Shown: positions 9,622-18,669 of the stretch, in pieces
How the letters are laid out: each line of letters starts with the position of its first letter
Position numbering within the stretch: position 1 is the stretch's first letter
Position numbers and translations under genes: made by a program
Origin: Thioclava sp. JE_KL1
GTDB lineage: Bacteria; Pseudomonadota; Alphaproteobacteria; Rhodobacterales; Rhodobacteraceae
DNA length: 64,000 bases
Assembly: GCF_009296265.1 (NCBI RefSeq)
Contig: NZ_WBJS01000005.1
Coordinates: 124,001 to 188,000, forward strand
Direction of reading: 5' to 3'
The notes under the pieces: model-generated
Database searches by the model: none
What the model was told of the DNA's origin: nothing
Seen by the model: the letters and a program-made list of their open reading frames with translations, nothing else

Positions 9622-10893
9622 TCAGCCGTTCATCGAGTCGAAGAATTCCGAGTTCGTCTTGGTCTGCTTGAGCTTCGAAATCAGGAACTCGATCGCATCG
9701 GTCGTGCCCATCGGGTTCAGGATGCGGCGCAGAAGGTAGGTTTTCTGCAGATCCTTCTGATCGACGAGCAACTCTTCTTTCCGTGTACCGGATTTGAGGA
9801 TGTCCATCGCCGGGAAGACGCGCTTGTCCGCGACCTTGCGGTCCAGCACGATTTCCGAGTTACCGGTGCCTTTGAATTCTTCGAAGATGACCTCGTCCAT
9901 CCGCGAGCCGGTATCGATCAGCGCAGTCGCGATGATGGTCAGCGAGCCGCCCTCTTCGATGTTCCGTGCAGCCCCGAAGAAGCGCTTCGGACGCTGCAGC
10001 GCGTTCGCGTCGACACCACCAGTCAGCACCTTGCCCGAGCTCGGAACGACGGTGTTGAAGGCGCGGCCCAGACGGGTGATCGAGTCCAGCAAAATAACGA
10101 CATCGCGCTTATGCTCGACCAGGCGCTTGGCCTTTTCGATAACCATATCGGAGACCGCGACGTGACGCGTTGCCGGTTCGTCGAAAGTCGAGGACACGAC
10201 CTCCCCCTTCACCGAGCGCTGCATGTCGGTCACTTCTTCCGGGCGTTCGTCGATCAGCAGTACGATCAGGTAACATTCCGGATGGTTCTGCTCGATCGAG
10301 GTCGCGATGTTCTGCAGCAGCACCGTCTTACCGGTCCGCGGCGGCGCCACGATCAGCGAACGCTGACCCTTACCGATCGGCGCGACGAGGTCGATGATCC
10401 GGGCCGAGCGATCCTTGATCGTCGGATCCTCGATTTCCATCTTCAGACGCTCGTCAGGATAGAGCGGCGTGAGGTTATCGAAAGCGACCTTGTGGCGCGC
10501 TTTCTCCGGCTCCTCGAAGTTGATCCGCTCAACCTTCGTTAACGCGAAATACCGCTCGTTCTCGCCGGGGGCGCGGATCACGCCTTCGACGGTGTCGCCG
10601 GTGCGCAGGCTGTGCTGGCGGATCATGTCGGGCGAGACGTAGATATCGTCGGGACCCGGCAGATAGTTCGCTTCGGTCGAGCGCAGGAAGCCGAAGCCGT
10701 CCTGCAGCACTTCCAGCACGCCATCGCCGCCGATGACCCAGTCATCCTCGGCATGCTCCTTCAGGATCGAGAACATCATCTCGCCCTTGCGCATGGTCGA
10801 GGCGTTTTCGATCTCCCATTCTTCGGCCAGCGCCAGAAGTTCCTTCGGGCTCTTAGCTTTCAAATCGGAGAGATTGAGGCGTTCATCGCTCAT
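9622..10893 (-). CDS. rho: Transcription termination factor Rho
   Basis: 423 residues, close to the E. coli length of 419. It has the N-terminal helical domain ([20 protein letters not shown]), the RNA-binding cold-shock-like domain ([15 protein letters not shown]), Walker A APPRTGKT, Walker [18 protein letters not shown], and the Q/R-loop region ([36 protein letters not shown]). It is a hexameric RNA helicase that terminates transcription. It begins the leftward rho-mnmE-mnmG-rsmG-parAB set and has its own likely promoter upstream, leaving a leader of about 90 bases in which autoregulation is possible. Confidence 0.97.
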   Translation of the reverse strand: MSDERLNLSDLKAKSPKELLALAEEWEIENASTMRKGEMMFSILKEHAEDDWVIGGDGVLEVLQDGFGFLRSTEANYLPGPDDIYVSPDMIRQHSLRTGDTVEGVIRAPGENERYFALTKVERINFEEPEKARHKVAFDNLTPLYPDERLKMEIEDPTIKDRSARIIDLVAPIGKGQRSLIVAPPRTGKTVLLQNIATSIEQNHPECYLIVLLIDERPEEVTDMQRSVKGEVVSSTFDEPATRHVAVSDMVIEKAKRLVEHKRDVVILLDSITRLGRAFNTVVPSSGKVLTGGVDANALQRPKRFFGAARNIEEGGSLTIIATALIDTGSRMDEVIFEEFKGTGNSEIVLDRKVADKRVFPAMDILKSGTRKEELLVDQKDLQKTYLLRRILNPMGTTDAIEFLISKLKQTKTNSEFFDSMNG

Positions 10894-10993
10894 CGGATTA
10901 CCTGCAGCTGGCGCCTCATCTCAACGATGGACGCATAAATTCGTCATGTAACAGAAAAACCGGTCGACCAGGACGGCCGTGGCTTGATCCCGC

Positions 10994-11021
10994 AGATAAG
11001 CGCAAATCGTCACTGAGTCAA
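10994..11021 (-). promoter_or_regulatory. Probable housekeeping promoter of rho
   Basis: On the minus strand TTGACT (11016-11021) is separated by 16 bases from TTATCT (10994-10999). It sits just beyond the hemJ stop codon and 100 bases upstream of the rho start, and predicts a leader of roughly 90 bases. The match is good for an alphaproteobacterium but based on inspection only. Confidence 0.45.
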
Positions 11022-11027
11022 CGAAAG

Positions 11028-11492
11028 TCAGAATTTCACGATCACCGAGGCGACGATAACGATCATGAAGATCGTCGGGATCTCGTTCATCATCCGGTAG
11101 TAACGCCCGCTGCGGTTCGCCCTGCCCTCTGCGAGCGCCTTGCGTTCCTTCGCGCACCACATGTGGAACCAGGTCATGCCGAGAACGGCGGCAGCCTTCG
11201 TCCACGGCCAGATGCTCGACCAATCGACGATCCCCGGCGTGAAGACCAGCATCAGTCCAAAGAGCCAGCTCGCGATCATCCCCGGGTTCATGATGGCCTT
11301 GAGAAGAAGCCGTTCCTGATGCCGGAACAGAAGCTCCTGATCGCTATCGCGCTCCATGCCCGCCTTGTTCAGCCCCTCGACGTGGTAAACGTAAAGTCGC
11401 GGCAAATAGAACAGGGCCGCCATCCAGGTGATGATCGCCATCACATGCAGTGCTTTAATCCACAAATACCAAGTGCTCAGGAAATCGGTCAT
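11028..11492 (-). CDS. hemJ: Protoporphyrinogen IX oxidase HemJ (UPF0093 membrane protein)
   Basis: 154 residues with about four membrane helices (near 9-28, 72-88, 96-112 and 135-152). The first helix carries ALHVMAIITWMAALFYLPRLYVYH, whose histidines are conserved in HemJ. HemJ is the third, oxygen-independent-looking type of protoporphyrinogen oxidase in heme synthesis, widespread where HemG and HemY are missing. The ATG at 11492 has GGAGG 5 bases upstream. The gene borders the proposed origin, and its promoter must lie in the AT-rich part of that region. Confidence 0.9.
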   Translation of the reverse strand: MTDFLSTWYLWIKALHVMAIITWMAALFYLPRLYVYHVEGLNKAGMERDSDQELLFRHQERLLLKAIMNPGMIASWLFGLMLVFTPGIVDWSSIWPWTKAAAVLGMTWFHMWCAKERKALAEGRANRSGRYYRMMNEIPTIFMIVIVASVIVKF

Positions 11493-11576
11493 CTCGCCTC
11501 CGGCTGACAGCTGCCATCATCTTCAAAAAAGATTCTTTAAAGAAAAAGATGATGATGATGTAGGGCCTGTTGATGA

Positions 11577-11585
11577 TGTGGATTA
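11577..11585 (-). other. DnaA box, one mismatch
   Basis: On the minus strand this reads TAATCCACA, one base from the consensus TTATCCACA. It is the DnaA-box match nearest hemJ, adjacent to the GATG-repeat tract. Confidence 0.6.
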
Positions 11586-11709
11586 ACACTTTATCAAGAC
11601 TTTCTCCACAGGCGGAAAACATCAGGCGCGCACTAATCTTTTTCCCGAAGCATGTTTCGTAAAATATTGATATCGCGTGATTCTTTTTCAGAGAGTCACA
11701 ACGTCAACC

Positions 11710-11718
11710 TGTGGATAA
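11710..11718 (-). other. DnaA box, perfect
   Basis: The minus strand reads TTATCCACA, the exact high-affinity DnaA box. It lies centrally in the origin region, 173 bases from the other perfect box and in the opposite orientation. Confidence 0.85.
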
Positions 11719-11882
11719 CTCTTGGGAGAAAATTGTGAAATCCCCGGCATGTCCCCAATGGCTCGAATCCGAATTCCACAGGTGGACAAGTTTCGGAAAT
11801 CTGCCATGAAACGTGCCGATCCGGTGGAGTAATCTGCCGATCCGCGTTATGCCCAATTCGACCCCGAGACTTCTGCGCCCGC

Positions 11883-11891
11883 TTATCCACA
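11883..11891 (+). other. DnaA box, perfect, just upstream of maf
   Basis: TTATCCACA on the plus strand, ending 5 bases before the maf start codon. Because it occupies the maf ribosome-binding/leader region, DnaA bound here could also affect maf expression (inference). Confidence 0.85.
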
Positions 11892-11896
11892 AGTTC

Positions 11897-12490
11897 ATGA
11901 ACATCCTCCTCGCCTCCGCCTCAGAAATCCGCGCGCAGCTGCTGCGCAACACCGGCCTGTCCGTGACCGTGCAGCCCGCGCGCATCGATGAAGACATGAT
12001 CCGCCGGAGTTTGGAGGCCGAAGAGGCGAAGCCGCGCGATGTGGCGGACCTGCTTGCCGAGATGAAGGCCGCGAAGCTCTCGGCGCGCCACCCCGGGGAG
12101 TTGGTGATCGGCGCGGATCAGGTTCTCGAGCTCAAAGGCGCGGTTTTGTCGAAACCGGAGACGCCGGAAGACGCGAAATCGCAGCTACGCGCCCTCTCCG
12201 GCCAGACCCACAAGCTTCTCTCCGCGATGGTCGCGATCCGGGATGGTGAGCCGCTTTGGCGGCATGTCGGCGAAGTGCGCCTCACGATGCACACGCTGTC
12301 GGAGCCGTTCATTAACGATTACGTCGCCCGCAACTGGGACAGCATCCGCTGGTCGGTCGGCAGCTACAAACTCGAGGAAGAAGGCGTGCGCCTTTTCTCC
12401 CGCGTCCAAGGCGACTATTTTGCCGTCCTGGGCCTTCCCCTGATCGAATTCCTGAACTGGCTGCACGCCCGAGGAGACTTCACGACATGA
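11897..12490 (+). CDS. maf: Maf family nucleotide pyrophosphatase
   Basis: 197 residues. The start [16 protein letters not shown] is the Maf signature region, and VIGADQVL contains the conserved catalytic aspartate. [28 protein letters not shown] is the typical C-terminal motif. Maf proteins hydrolyse (modified) nucleoside triphosphates to monophosphates. The frame is open 28 codons upstream, but that stretch covers a perfect DnaA box and has no family counterpart, so the ATG at 11897 is preferred. It is first in the rightward operon maf-aroE-coaE-dnaQ leaving the origin, with ATGA overlap to aroE. Confidence 0.93.
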   Translation: MNILLASASEIRAQLLRNTGLSVTVQPARIDEDMIRRSLEAEEAKPRDVADLLAEMKAAKLSARHPGELVIGADQVLELKGAVLSKPETPEDAKSQLRALSGQTHKLLSAMVAIRDGEPLWRHVGEVRLTMHTLSEPFINDYVARNWDSIRWSVGSYKLEEEGVRLFSRVQGDYFAVLGLPLIEFLNWLHARGDFTT

Positions 12491-13326
12491 CGGATCATCC
12501 GCGTATTCCCCTCGCTGGCGTCATCGGATCGCCGGTCGCGCATTCGCGCTCGCCGCTCCTGTTTCGGACCTGGCTTGCCGAATACGGGATCGACGGGTTC
12601 TACATTCCGATGGATGTGGCGAGAGACGATCTGGAAACCGTGCTGCGGAGCCTGCCCAAAGCGGGGTTTGTCGGCACCAATGTGACGATCCCACACAAGA
12701 TTCGCGCGCTTGAGATTGCCGATGTCATTTCCGATCGCGCGGCACTGATCGGAGCCGCGAACACCTTGGTCTTCCGTCCAGACGGAAAGATTTACGCTGA
12801 TAATACAGATGGTTACGGGTTCATCGCTAATCTGCGGCAAAATGCGCCGAGCTGGGATCCCAAGTCTGGCCCGGCCGCAGTTCTGGGCGCTGGCGGCGCT
12901 GCGCGCGCCATCGTCGCCTCGCTTCTTGAAAGTGGCGCGCCGGAAATTCGTATCTCGAATCGCACCCGCGCGCGCGCAGATGCGCTGCGGCAGGAATTCG
13001 GCGCGCGTCTCGTCGTTTACGATTGGGTGCAGGCGGGCAATATGCTCGAAGATGCCGCGACCGTCGTGAACACGACCTCGCTCGGCATGGTCGGCAAATC
13101 CGAATTCCGCGTTCCGCTCGATGCGTTGCGGCCAAGCGCGACCTGTTGCGATCTCGTCTACACACCTCTTAAGACGAAATTCCTCGCCGAGGCTGAAGAT
13201 GTGGGATGCACCGTGGTCGACGGGCTCGGAATGCTTCTGCATCAAGCTGTTCCCGGGTTCGAGCGCTGGTTCGGCCAGCGCCCGGAAGTGACAGAAACTG
13301 TCCGCAACGCGGTGCTCGGGGCATGA
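12487..13326 (+). CDS. aroE: Shikimate dehydrogenase (NADP+)
   Basis: 279 residues. Shikimate-binding motifs [10 protein letters not shown] and NVTIPHK (with the catalytic lysine), NTDGYGF with the conserved aspartate, the nucleotide-binding loop [10 protein letters not shown] and [11 protein letters not shown] are all present. It reduces 3-dehydroshikimate to shikimate in aromatic amino acid synthesis. Both ends are ATGA overlaps, with maf and coaE. Confidence 0.96.
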   Translation: MTDHPRIPLAGVIGSPVAHSRSPLLFRTWLAEYGIDGFYIPMDVARDDLETVLRSLPKAGFVGTNVTIPHKIRALEIADVISDRAALIGAANTLVFRPDGKIYADNTDGYGFIANLRQNAPSWDPKSGPAAVLGAGGAARAIVASLLESGAPEIRISNRTRARADALRQEFGARLVVYDWVQAGNMLEDAATVVNTTSLGMVGKSEFRVPLDALRPSATCCDLVYTPLKTKFLAEAEDVGCTVVDGLGMLLHQAVPGFERWFGQRPEVTETVRNAVLGA

Positions 13327-13922
13327 GTAATCCTTTCCTGCTCGGGCTGACCGGCTCCATCGGGATGGGAAAATCCACGACGGCTGCGATGTTCGCCGAG
13401 GCGGGAATTCCCGTGTGGGATGCGGATCGGACGGTGCACGATCTCTACGCGAAGGGTGGTGCGGCCGTTGCGCCGATTGCCGCGGCCTTCCCGTCTGCGG
13501 TCAAGGATGGAGCGGTGGACCGGGCCGAGCTGAAAAAGCTGCTCGCCAGCGATAAAAAGGCTCTAACCCGCCTTGAATCGATCGTTCATCCGCTCACCAC
13601 GGCGTGGCGAAGCGACTTCATCGCCGCGCATCCGGAGGCGGATCTGATCCTTCTCGATATCCCGCTTTTGTTTGAGACCGGGGCTGACGCTGCCTGCGAT
13701 GCAACGCTCGTGGTCACCGCCCCGGCAGAGGTTCAGCGCGCGCGTGTTCTTGAACGGCCAGACATGACCGAGGCGCAGCTTGATTTCATTCTGTCGCGCC
13801 AGATGCCGGATGCGGAAAAACGACGTCGCGCTACCTTCGTGATCGAAACCCTCGATCTTGAGCAGACCCGCCAAGATGTGCGAAACCTGATTACGAAGAT
13901 CAGGGGTGAGCAAGATGCGTGA
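13323..13922 (+). CDS. coaE: Dephospho-CoA kinase
   Basis: 199 residues. P-loop GLTGSIGMGKST (residues 7-18), PVWDADRTVHDLY and the LVVTAPAEVQRARVLERPDMT lid region identify CoaE, the last enzyme of coenzyme A synthesis. The frame is open upstream into aroE, but the ATG at 13323 gives the normal start and a 4-base overlap with the aroE stop. The 3' end overlaps dnaQ by 8 bases. Confidence 0.95.
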   Translation: MSNPFLLGLTGSIGMGKSTTAAMFAEAGIPVWDADRTVHDLYAKGGAAVAPIAAAFPSAVKDGAVDRAELKKLLASDKKALTRLESIVHPLTTAWRSDFIAAHPEADLILLDIPLLFETGADAACDATLVVTAPAEVQRARVLERPDMTEAQLDFILSRQMPDAEKRRRATFVIETLDLEQTRQDVRNLITKIRGEQDA

Positions 13923-14613
13923 AATCGTTCTCGATACCGAAACCACGGGTTTCGAGCCGGGAGAAGGCGACCGGATCGTCGAGATCGGTGCGGTTGAGCT
14001 CTTCAACCACATGCCGACTGGCAACACCTATCACCAGTACATTAACCCTGAGCGGTCGATGCCGCAGGAAGCCTTTCAGGTGCACGGGCTGGGCGACGAA
14101 TTCCTGTCGGACAAACCCAAATTCGCCCAGATCGGCCTCGATTTTCTGAATTTTATCGGCACGGACTCGGTCCTCGTGATCCACAATGCCAAGTTCGACA
14201 TGAAATTCCTGAATGCCGAGCTTGGATGGGCCGGGATGCCGCTGATCCCGGATGATCGCGCGCTCGATACGCTGGCAATGGCGCGGCGGAGATTTCCGGG
14301 CTCGCCCGCGACGCTCGATGCGCTGTGCCGCCGCTTCAGCATCGACAACTCATCGCGGACGCTGCATGGCGCGTTGCTCGATAGTGAAATTCTGGCCGAG
14401 GTTTATCTCGAGCTGATCGGTGGTCGGCAGCCGGGCTTCGGGCTGCAACCCGTTGAAACGGGACAGAAACGTCAGGCCGGAGCCAATCAAGACTGGCGTC
14501 CCAAGCCTCGCCCCGAGCCTCTGCCCCCGCGCTTGACTGCCGAGGAGGCCGAGGCGCATGCTGCCTTCGTAGCCCAGCTCGGCGAAGCCGCGATCTGGAA
14601 CCGCTACGACTGA
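13915..14613 (+). CDS. dnaQ: DNA polymerase III epsilon subunit (3'-5' proofreading exonuclease)
   Basis: 232 residues. The DEDDh exonuclease motifs are DTETTG (Exo I, residues 7-12), HNAKFDMKFL (Exo II) and HGALLDSEILAEVY (Exo III, with the catalytic histidine and aspartate). A short tail follows that in the family binds the alpha subunit. The ATG at 13915 is chosen because AGGGG lies 8 bases upstream; a GTG at 13906 would abut that site. It is the last gene of the maf-aroE-coaE-dnaQ operon and overlaps coaE by 8 bases. Confidence 0.95.
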   Translation: MREIVLDTETTGFEPGEGDRIVEIGAVELFNHMPTGNTYHQYINPERSMPQEAFQVHGLGDEFLSDKPKFAQIGLDFLNFIGTDSVLVIHNAKFDMKFLNAELGWAGMPLIPDDRALDTLAMARRRFPGSPATLDALCRRFSIDNSSRTLHGALLDSEILAEVYLELIGGRQPGFGLQPVETGQKRQAGANQDWRPKPRPEPLPPRLTAEEAEAHAAFVAQLGEAAIWNRYD

Positions 14614-14715
14614 AAACGTCGGGTTTTCTGACATAATACGCAAGTTTTCCATTTAACCGAGCGTCAACCTCCCTTAAATCGGGGGCTTCTTAGGGAGAGA
14701 GCGGGAGGACCGTCC

Positions 14716-15768
14716 ATGCTGGACCTGACCGAAATGCGCGCCACGCTGGCCGAGACTTATGATCTCGCGCCATCCATTGAGTTGGCAGAGGAAATGCGGG
14801 ACATCCACGCAAAGATGGATCGCGTTATTCCCTTGCCAGATTTCGCGCGCTACGCGCCCTATATCCGCGCGATCAATCGTCTGAAAAAAGAGAAAAACGC
14901 GGTCATTCTCGCGCACAACTACATGACGCCGGAAATCTATCACGGCGTAGCAGATGTTGTTGGTGACAGTCTGCAGCTCGCCATCGAGGCCACGAAGGTT
15001 CAGGCCGGGACGATCGTCCAATGCGGCGTGCATTTCATGGCCGAGACGTCGAAGATCCTGAACCCCGCCAAGACTGTCCTGATCCCTGACATGAAAGCCG
15101 GTTGTTCTCTGGCGGAGTCGATCACCGCCGACGGTATCGCGGAGATGCGTGCCAAGTATCCCGGCGCGCCCGTGGTAAGCTACGTTAACACGACCGCCGA
15201 AGTGAAAGCCGCATCCGATATCTGCTGCACCTCGTCCAACGCTGCGCAAATCGTGCGCGCGATGGAGAGCGACGCGGTCATCATGACGCCGGACCAGTAT
15301 CTGGCGCAAAACGTGGCGAACGAGGTTCCCGAGAAGAATGTCGTCTGGTGGGAGGGCTCGTGCATCGTCCACGAGCAGTATACTGCCAAGGATATCAATG
15401 ACTTCCGCTCGATGCATCCCGACACGAGGATCATCGCGCACCCCGAATGCCCGCCCGATGTCGTCGCGGCGTCGGATTTCTCGGGCTCGACCTCGGGGAT
15501 CATCAACTACGTCGAAACCAACAAGCCGAAAGAGGCGATGTTGGTCACCGAATGCTCGATGGCGTCCAACATCGCAGACGCGTTGCCGGAAGTAGATTTT
15601 GTGGGTCCGTGCAACATGTGCCCCTACATGAAGAAGATCACGCTCGAAAAAATCCTGTGGTCGCTGCATACCGGGACCGAGGAAGTGATCGTTGATCCGC
15701 AGGTCGCCGAAAAGGCGCGCGTCGCGGTTGAGCGGATGATCGAGCTGTCCCGGACCCTCGCGAAGTGA
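14716..15768 (+). CDS. nadA: Quinolinate synthase NadA
   Basis: 350 residues. It condenses iminoaspartate with dihydroxyacetone phosphate to quinolinate using a [4Fe-4S] cluster. Conserved features are ILAHNYMTPEIYHGVADVVGDS, CGVHFMAETSKIL, SYVNTTAEVKAASDICCTSSNA and the cluster-ligand region VGPCNMCPYMKKITLEK. An SD-like GGGAGG stands 8 bases before the ATG. The 102-bp gap after dnaQ should hold the operon promoter; I saw no convincing NAD-regulator operator. Operon nadA-nadB-nadC, with a GTGA overlap to nadB. Confidence 0.96.
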   Translation: MLDLTEMRATLAETYDLAPSIELAEEMRDIHAKMDRVIPLPDFARYAPYIRAINRLKKEKNAVILAHNYMTPEIYHGVADVVGDSLQLAIEATKVQAGTIVQCGVHFMAETSKILNPAKTVLIPDMKAGCSLAESITADGIAEMRAKYPGAPVVSYVNTTAEVKAASDICCTSSNAAQIVRAMESDAVIMTPDQYLAQNVANEVPEKNVVWWEGSCIVHEQYTAKDINDFRSMHPDTRIIAHPECPPDVVAASDFSGSTSGIINYVETNKPKEAMLVTECSMASNIADALPEVDFVGPCNMCPYMKKITLEKILWSLHTGTEEVIVDPQVAEKARVAVERMIELSRTLAK

Positions 15769-17315
15769 TCGAAACGCGACGGATCATCATCGTCGGCGCA
15801 GGTCTGGGAGCGCTTTATGCGGCGCTCAGCCTCGCGCCCCGCCCCGTTCTCATCATCTCGCCGGAAACTCTGGGCGAAGGCGCGTCCTCGGCCTGGGCCC
15901 AGGGCGGCGTCGCGGCTGCGATGTCGGTTGGCGATACGCCTGCCTCCCATGCGCGCGACACGATGATCGCCGGAGCAGGCACTGTTTCACCACAAATCGC
16001 GCATTTGGTGACCGAAGAAGCGCGTCAGCACATCCTTGCATTGACCGAACTCGGCACGCCGTTCGATCGCGATCCGGAGGGCGATTACGTGATGTCGCGC
16101 GAGGCGGCGCATAGCCACGCGCGCGTCGTTCGGGTGAAGGGCGATCAGGCTGGGCGCGAGATCATGCAGACCCTCGTGGCTGCGGTCCGGCAAACGCCAT
16201 CGGTTCAGGTTCTCGTGGGCGTTTTGGCGACGCATCTGGAGACGGAAGACGGACGCGTCACCGGCGTGTGGATCGAGCGCGCGTTCGAGCCCTCGGGGCC
16301 CGTGCTGATCAAAAGCCCGGCGATCCTGCTGGCGGGCGGCGGGTCGGGCGGGCTGTTTGCCGTCACGACGAACCCGCCGCGCATTCGTGGGCAGGTCATC
16401 GGGATGGCAGCACGCGCCGGGGCGCGGATCGCAGATCCGGAATTCGTGCAGTTCCATCCGACCGCGATCGCCAGTGGCGAAGACCCTGCCCCGCTTGCGA
16501 CCGAAGCGCTGCGCGGTGAAGGCGCAACACTCGTTAACGCGGATGGCGAACGCTTCATGCTTTCGGTTCATCCCGATGCCGAGCTTGCGCCGCGCGACAT
16601 CGTGGCGCGCGCCGTGTATCTGGAACGCAAAGCCGGGCGAGAGCCCGCTCTGGATACGCGCGCAGCCCTTGGGGCCGAGGTTCTGACGCGCTTCCCGGCT
16701 GTCGCCGAAGCTTGCGAAAGGGCTGGAATAGACCCTGTTTCTGGTGTGATCCCTGTCGCGCCCGCCGCGCATTACCACATGGGCGGGATCGATACGGATC
16801 TCGAAGGGCGCAGCTCGCTCGATCGGCTTTGGGTCTGTGGCGAGGCGTCGTCGACCGGTCTTCACGGGGCGAACCGTCTGGCTTCGAACGGATTGCTGGA
16901 AGCCTTGGTCTTCGCGCGAATTTGCGCTGTCGGGATCGCCGCGGAGCTTGGGGAGATCCCCGACGTCGAAACGGTTAACCCAGATTTCCCGCAAGGCGAT
17001 GTCCCGGTGAATGAGCCAGCGGTTCAGGTGCTGCGAAAAGCCATGACCGACGGCGTCGGTGTCGTGCGCGATGCGGACGGTTTGAAAGCCGCGCTTCGGG
17101 TCATTTCGCAGATCGAAGCGGAGGCCCGCACGGAAACGATGCGGAACATGACCGCGACGGCCACGTTGATTGCTGCGGCGGCCCTTGCACGCGAGGAAAG
17201 CCGCGGGGGGCATTTCCGCTCGGATTTCCCGGAGATGAACCCGAAACTCGCGGAAAGAACGAAAATTACGCTGGAGGAGGCGCTGAGGATTCGCGCCGCT
17301 GCCTTGGAGGACTGA
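15765..17315 (+). CDS. nadB: L-aspartate oxidase NadB
   Basis: 516 residues, GTG start overlapping the nadA stop (GTGA). The FAD-binding start IIIVGAGLGALYAAL, ASSAWAQGGVAAAM, SREAAHSHARVVRV, the active-site region EFVQFHPTAI and HYHMGGIDTDLEGRSSL, and ASNGLLEALVFA identify the succinate dehydrogenase-like flavoprotein. It oxidises L-aspartate to iminoaspartate, the NadA substrate. It is complete, and nadC starts 1 base after its stop. Confidence 0.96.
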   Translation: MIETRRIIIVGAGLGALYAALSLAPRPVLIISPETLGEGASSAWAQGGVAAAMSVGDTPASHARDTMIAGAGTVSPQIAHLVTEEARQHILALTELGTPFDRDPEGDYVMSREAAHSHARVVRVKGDQAGREIMQTLVAAVRQTPSVQVLVGVLATHLETEDGRVTGVWIERAFEPSGPVLIKSPAILLAGGGSGGLFAVTTNPPRIRGQVIGMAARAGARIADPEFVQFHPTAIASGEDPAPLATEALRGEGATLVNADGERFMLSVHPDAELAPRDIVARAVYLERKAGREPALDTRAALGAEVLTRFPAVAEACERAGIDPVSGVIPVAPAAHYHMGGIDTDLEGRSSLDRLWVCGEASSTGLHGANRLASNGLLEALVFARICAVGIAAELGEIPDVETVNPDFPQGDVPVNEPAVQVLRKAMTDGVGVVRDADGLKAALRVISQIEAEARTETMRNMTATATLIAAAALAREESRGGHFRSDFPEMNPKLAERTKITLEEALRIRAAALED

Positions 17316-17316
17316 C

Positions 17317-18153
17317 ATGCTGCCCGATTTGCTGATCGAACCGATTGTCCGCGCCGCGCTGCTCGAAGACCTTTCGCCCATGGGCGACGCGACGACCAAT
17401 GCGGTGATCCCGGTGGGCAAAACCTATTCCGCGCGGCTGAAAGCGCGGGAAGACGGCGTGGTTTCGGGGATGCAGGTCGCGGCGATGGCGTTTCGGCTGG
17501 TCGATCCCACGCTGCGCGTGTCGATCCTGGTCGCTGACGGCAAACCCTGCCAAGCGGGTGAGACTTTGCTGACGGTCGACGGATCGGCCGCCTCGATCCT
17601 GATGGCGGAGCGTGTAGCGCTGAATTTCGCGGGGCGCCTCAGCGGAATTGCCACGAAAACCGCAGGCTTTGTCGCGAAAACCGACGGCACGAAGGCGCGT
17701 ATCACCTGCACGCGGAAAACGACGCCGGGTCTGCGTGTTCTGGAGAAGGCCGCAGTGACCCATGGTGGCGGTTTTAACCATCGTTACGGACTGTCGGACG
17801 CGATCCTGATCAAGGATAACCATATCGCGGCGGCTGGTGGCGTCCGTGCGGTGTTGGAGGCGGCGAAAGCGGCGCGCAGCCATATGATGCGGATCGAGCT
17901 GGAAGTCGACACGCTGCGCCAGATGGAAGAAGCGCTGAAGATCGGCGGGGCCGATGTCATCCTGCTCGACAATATGGACAGCGCGGAGCTACGCGCAGCC
18001 GTGGCGTTGAATGCGGGCCGCGTGGTTCTGGAAGCTTCGGGGAACATGACGCTCGAGCGGATCGCCGAAGTGGCGGCGACCGGTGTGGATTATATCTCCT
18101 CCGGTGCGCTCACCCATTCGGCCCGGACGCTCGATCTGGGCCTCGATTTCTGA
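17317..18153 (+). CDS. nadC: Quinolinate phosphoribosyltransferase (nicotinate-nucleotide pyrophosphorylase, carboxylating)
   Basis: 278 residues. Features are LLEDLSPMGDATTNAVIP, ALNFAGRLSGIATKTAGFV, the substrate-binding CTRKTTPGLRVLEKAAVTHGG, and IKDNHI followed by LDNM and VLEASGNMTLE of the C-terminal barrel. The enzyme converts quinolinate and PRPP to nicotinate mononucleotide, completing the de novo module encoded by nadABC. It converges on rppH with only 4 bases between the two stop codons. Confidence 0.96.
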   Translation: MLPDLLIEPIVRAALLEDLSPMGDATTNAVIPVGKTYSARLKAREDGVVSGMQVAAMAFRLVDPTLRVSILVADGKPCQAGETLLTVDGSAASILMAERVALNFAGRLSGIATKTAGFVAKTDGTKARITCTRKTTPGLRVLEKAAVTHGGGFNHRYGLSDAILIKDNHIAAAGGVRAVLEAAKAARSHMMRIELEVDTLRQMEEALKIGGADVILLDNMDSAELRAAVALNAGRVVLEASGNMTLERIAEVAATGVDYISSGALTHSARTLDLGLDF

Positions 18154-18157
18154 GGTT

Positions 18158-18643
18158 TCAGCCGAGATAGTCTCTGAATTCGGCGCGCACGGCCTCATAG
18201 ACCGAGCGTTTGAAGGGCACGATATTTTCGACCAGCTCGTCGAAGGGCATCCACTGCCAGACCGAAAATTCAGGATGGTCGGTCTCGATCTGCACCTGAT
18301 CGTCGGAGCCGAGGAAGCGCATCAGGAACCATTTCTGCTCCTGCCCGCGCCAGCGCCCGTTCCAGATCTTCGGCACCAGATCGTGCGGCAGGTCGTAGCG
18401 CACCCAATCGGAGGTTTTCGCGACGATTTCGACGAGATCGGGGTTAACCCCGGTCTCTTCTTCCAGCTCGCGTAGGGCTGCTTCTTTCGGTTTCTCGCCC
18501 TTGTCGATCCCGCCTTGCGGCATCTGCCAGGCCGGGCCGGGATTGTCGATGCGCTGGCCCGCGAACACGAGGCCAGCGGGGTTCATCAGCACGACGCCGA
18601 CATTACGGCGGTAAGGAAGCTTAACGATCTCTTCGGGGGTCAT
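18158..18643 (-). CDS. rppH: RNA pyrophosphohydrolase RppH (Nudix)
   Basis: 161 residues from the ATG at 18643, within the RppH size range. The Nudix box is complete: [22 protein letters not shown]. The start [21 protein letters not shown] and the late [22 protein letters not shown] match RppH/IalA. It removes pyrophosphate from the 5' end of RNAs and so starts their decay. A TTG at 18676 in the same frame would add 11 residues translated from the ctpA terminator hairpin, which is less likely. No good ribosome-binding site precedes the ATG because the hairpin occupies that place. Confidence 0.88.
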   Translation of the reverse strand: MTPEEIVKLPYRRNVGVVLMNPAGLVFAGQRIDNPGPAWQMPQGGIDKGEKPKEAALRELEEETGVNPDLVEIVAKTSDWVRYDLPHDLVPKIWNGRWRGQEQKWFLMRFLGSDDQVQIETDHPEFSVWQWMPFDELVENIVPFKRSVYEAVRAEFRDYLG

Positions 18644-18646
18644 ATG

Positions 18647-18669
18647 AAAAAGGGGCCCGAAGGCCCCTT
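18647..18669 (-). terminator. Terminator-like hairpin between ctpA and rppH
   Basis: On the minus strand an 8-bp perfect stem AAGGGGCC/GGCCCCTT (18662-18669 with 18650-18657) closes a stable TTCG tetraloop and runs into T residues. It stands 4 bases after the ctpA stop and just before the rppH ATG, so it can end or attenuate transcription and also lies where the rppH ribosome-binding site would be. Confidence 0.7.

Larger units (their letters stand above)
11510..11891. other. oriC: Probable chromosomal replication origin (oriC)
   Basis: This gene-free gap of about 400 bases lies between hemJ and maf. It contains two perfect DnaA boxes (TTATCCACA at 11883 and, inverted, at 11710), one single-mismatch box (TAATCCACA, inverted, 11577) and weaker matches at 11602-11610 and 11772-11780. 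AT-rich tracts occur at 11521-11560 and 11634-11690, with GATTCTTT repeated at 11531 and 11679; these are candidates for the unwinding element. Four GANTC sites (11531, 11679, 11693, 11765) fall within 240 bases. Genes point away on both sides, and parABS plus the rho/hemJ and maf-aroE-coaE-dnaQ neighbours are those that flank origins in related genomes. Confidence 0.88.

Noticed and set aside
11548-11560. GATG repeats as a DnaA-trio element
   Set aside because: The trio motif needs an A flanked 5' by T/A and 3' by G/A; these repeats do not fit on either strand.
14612-14628. GAAAAC/GTTTTC hairpin after dnaQ as terminator
   Set aside because: Only a 6-bp AT-rich stem without a T run; too weak to call.
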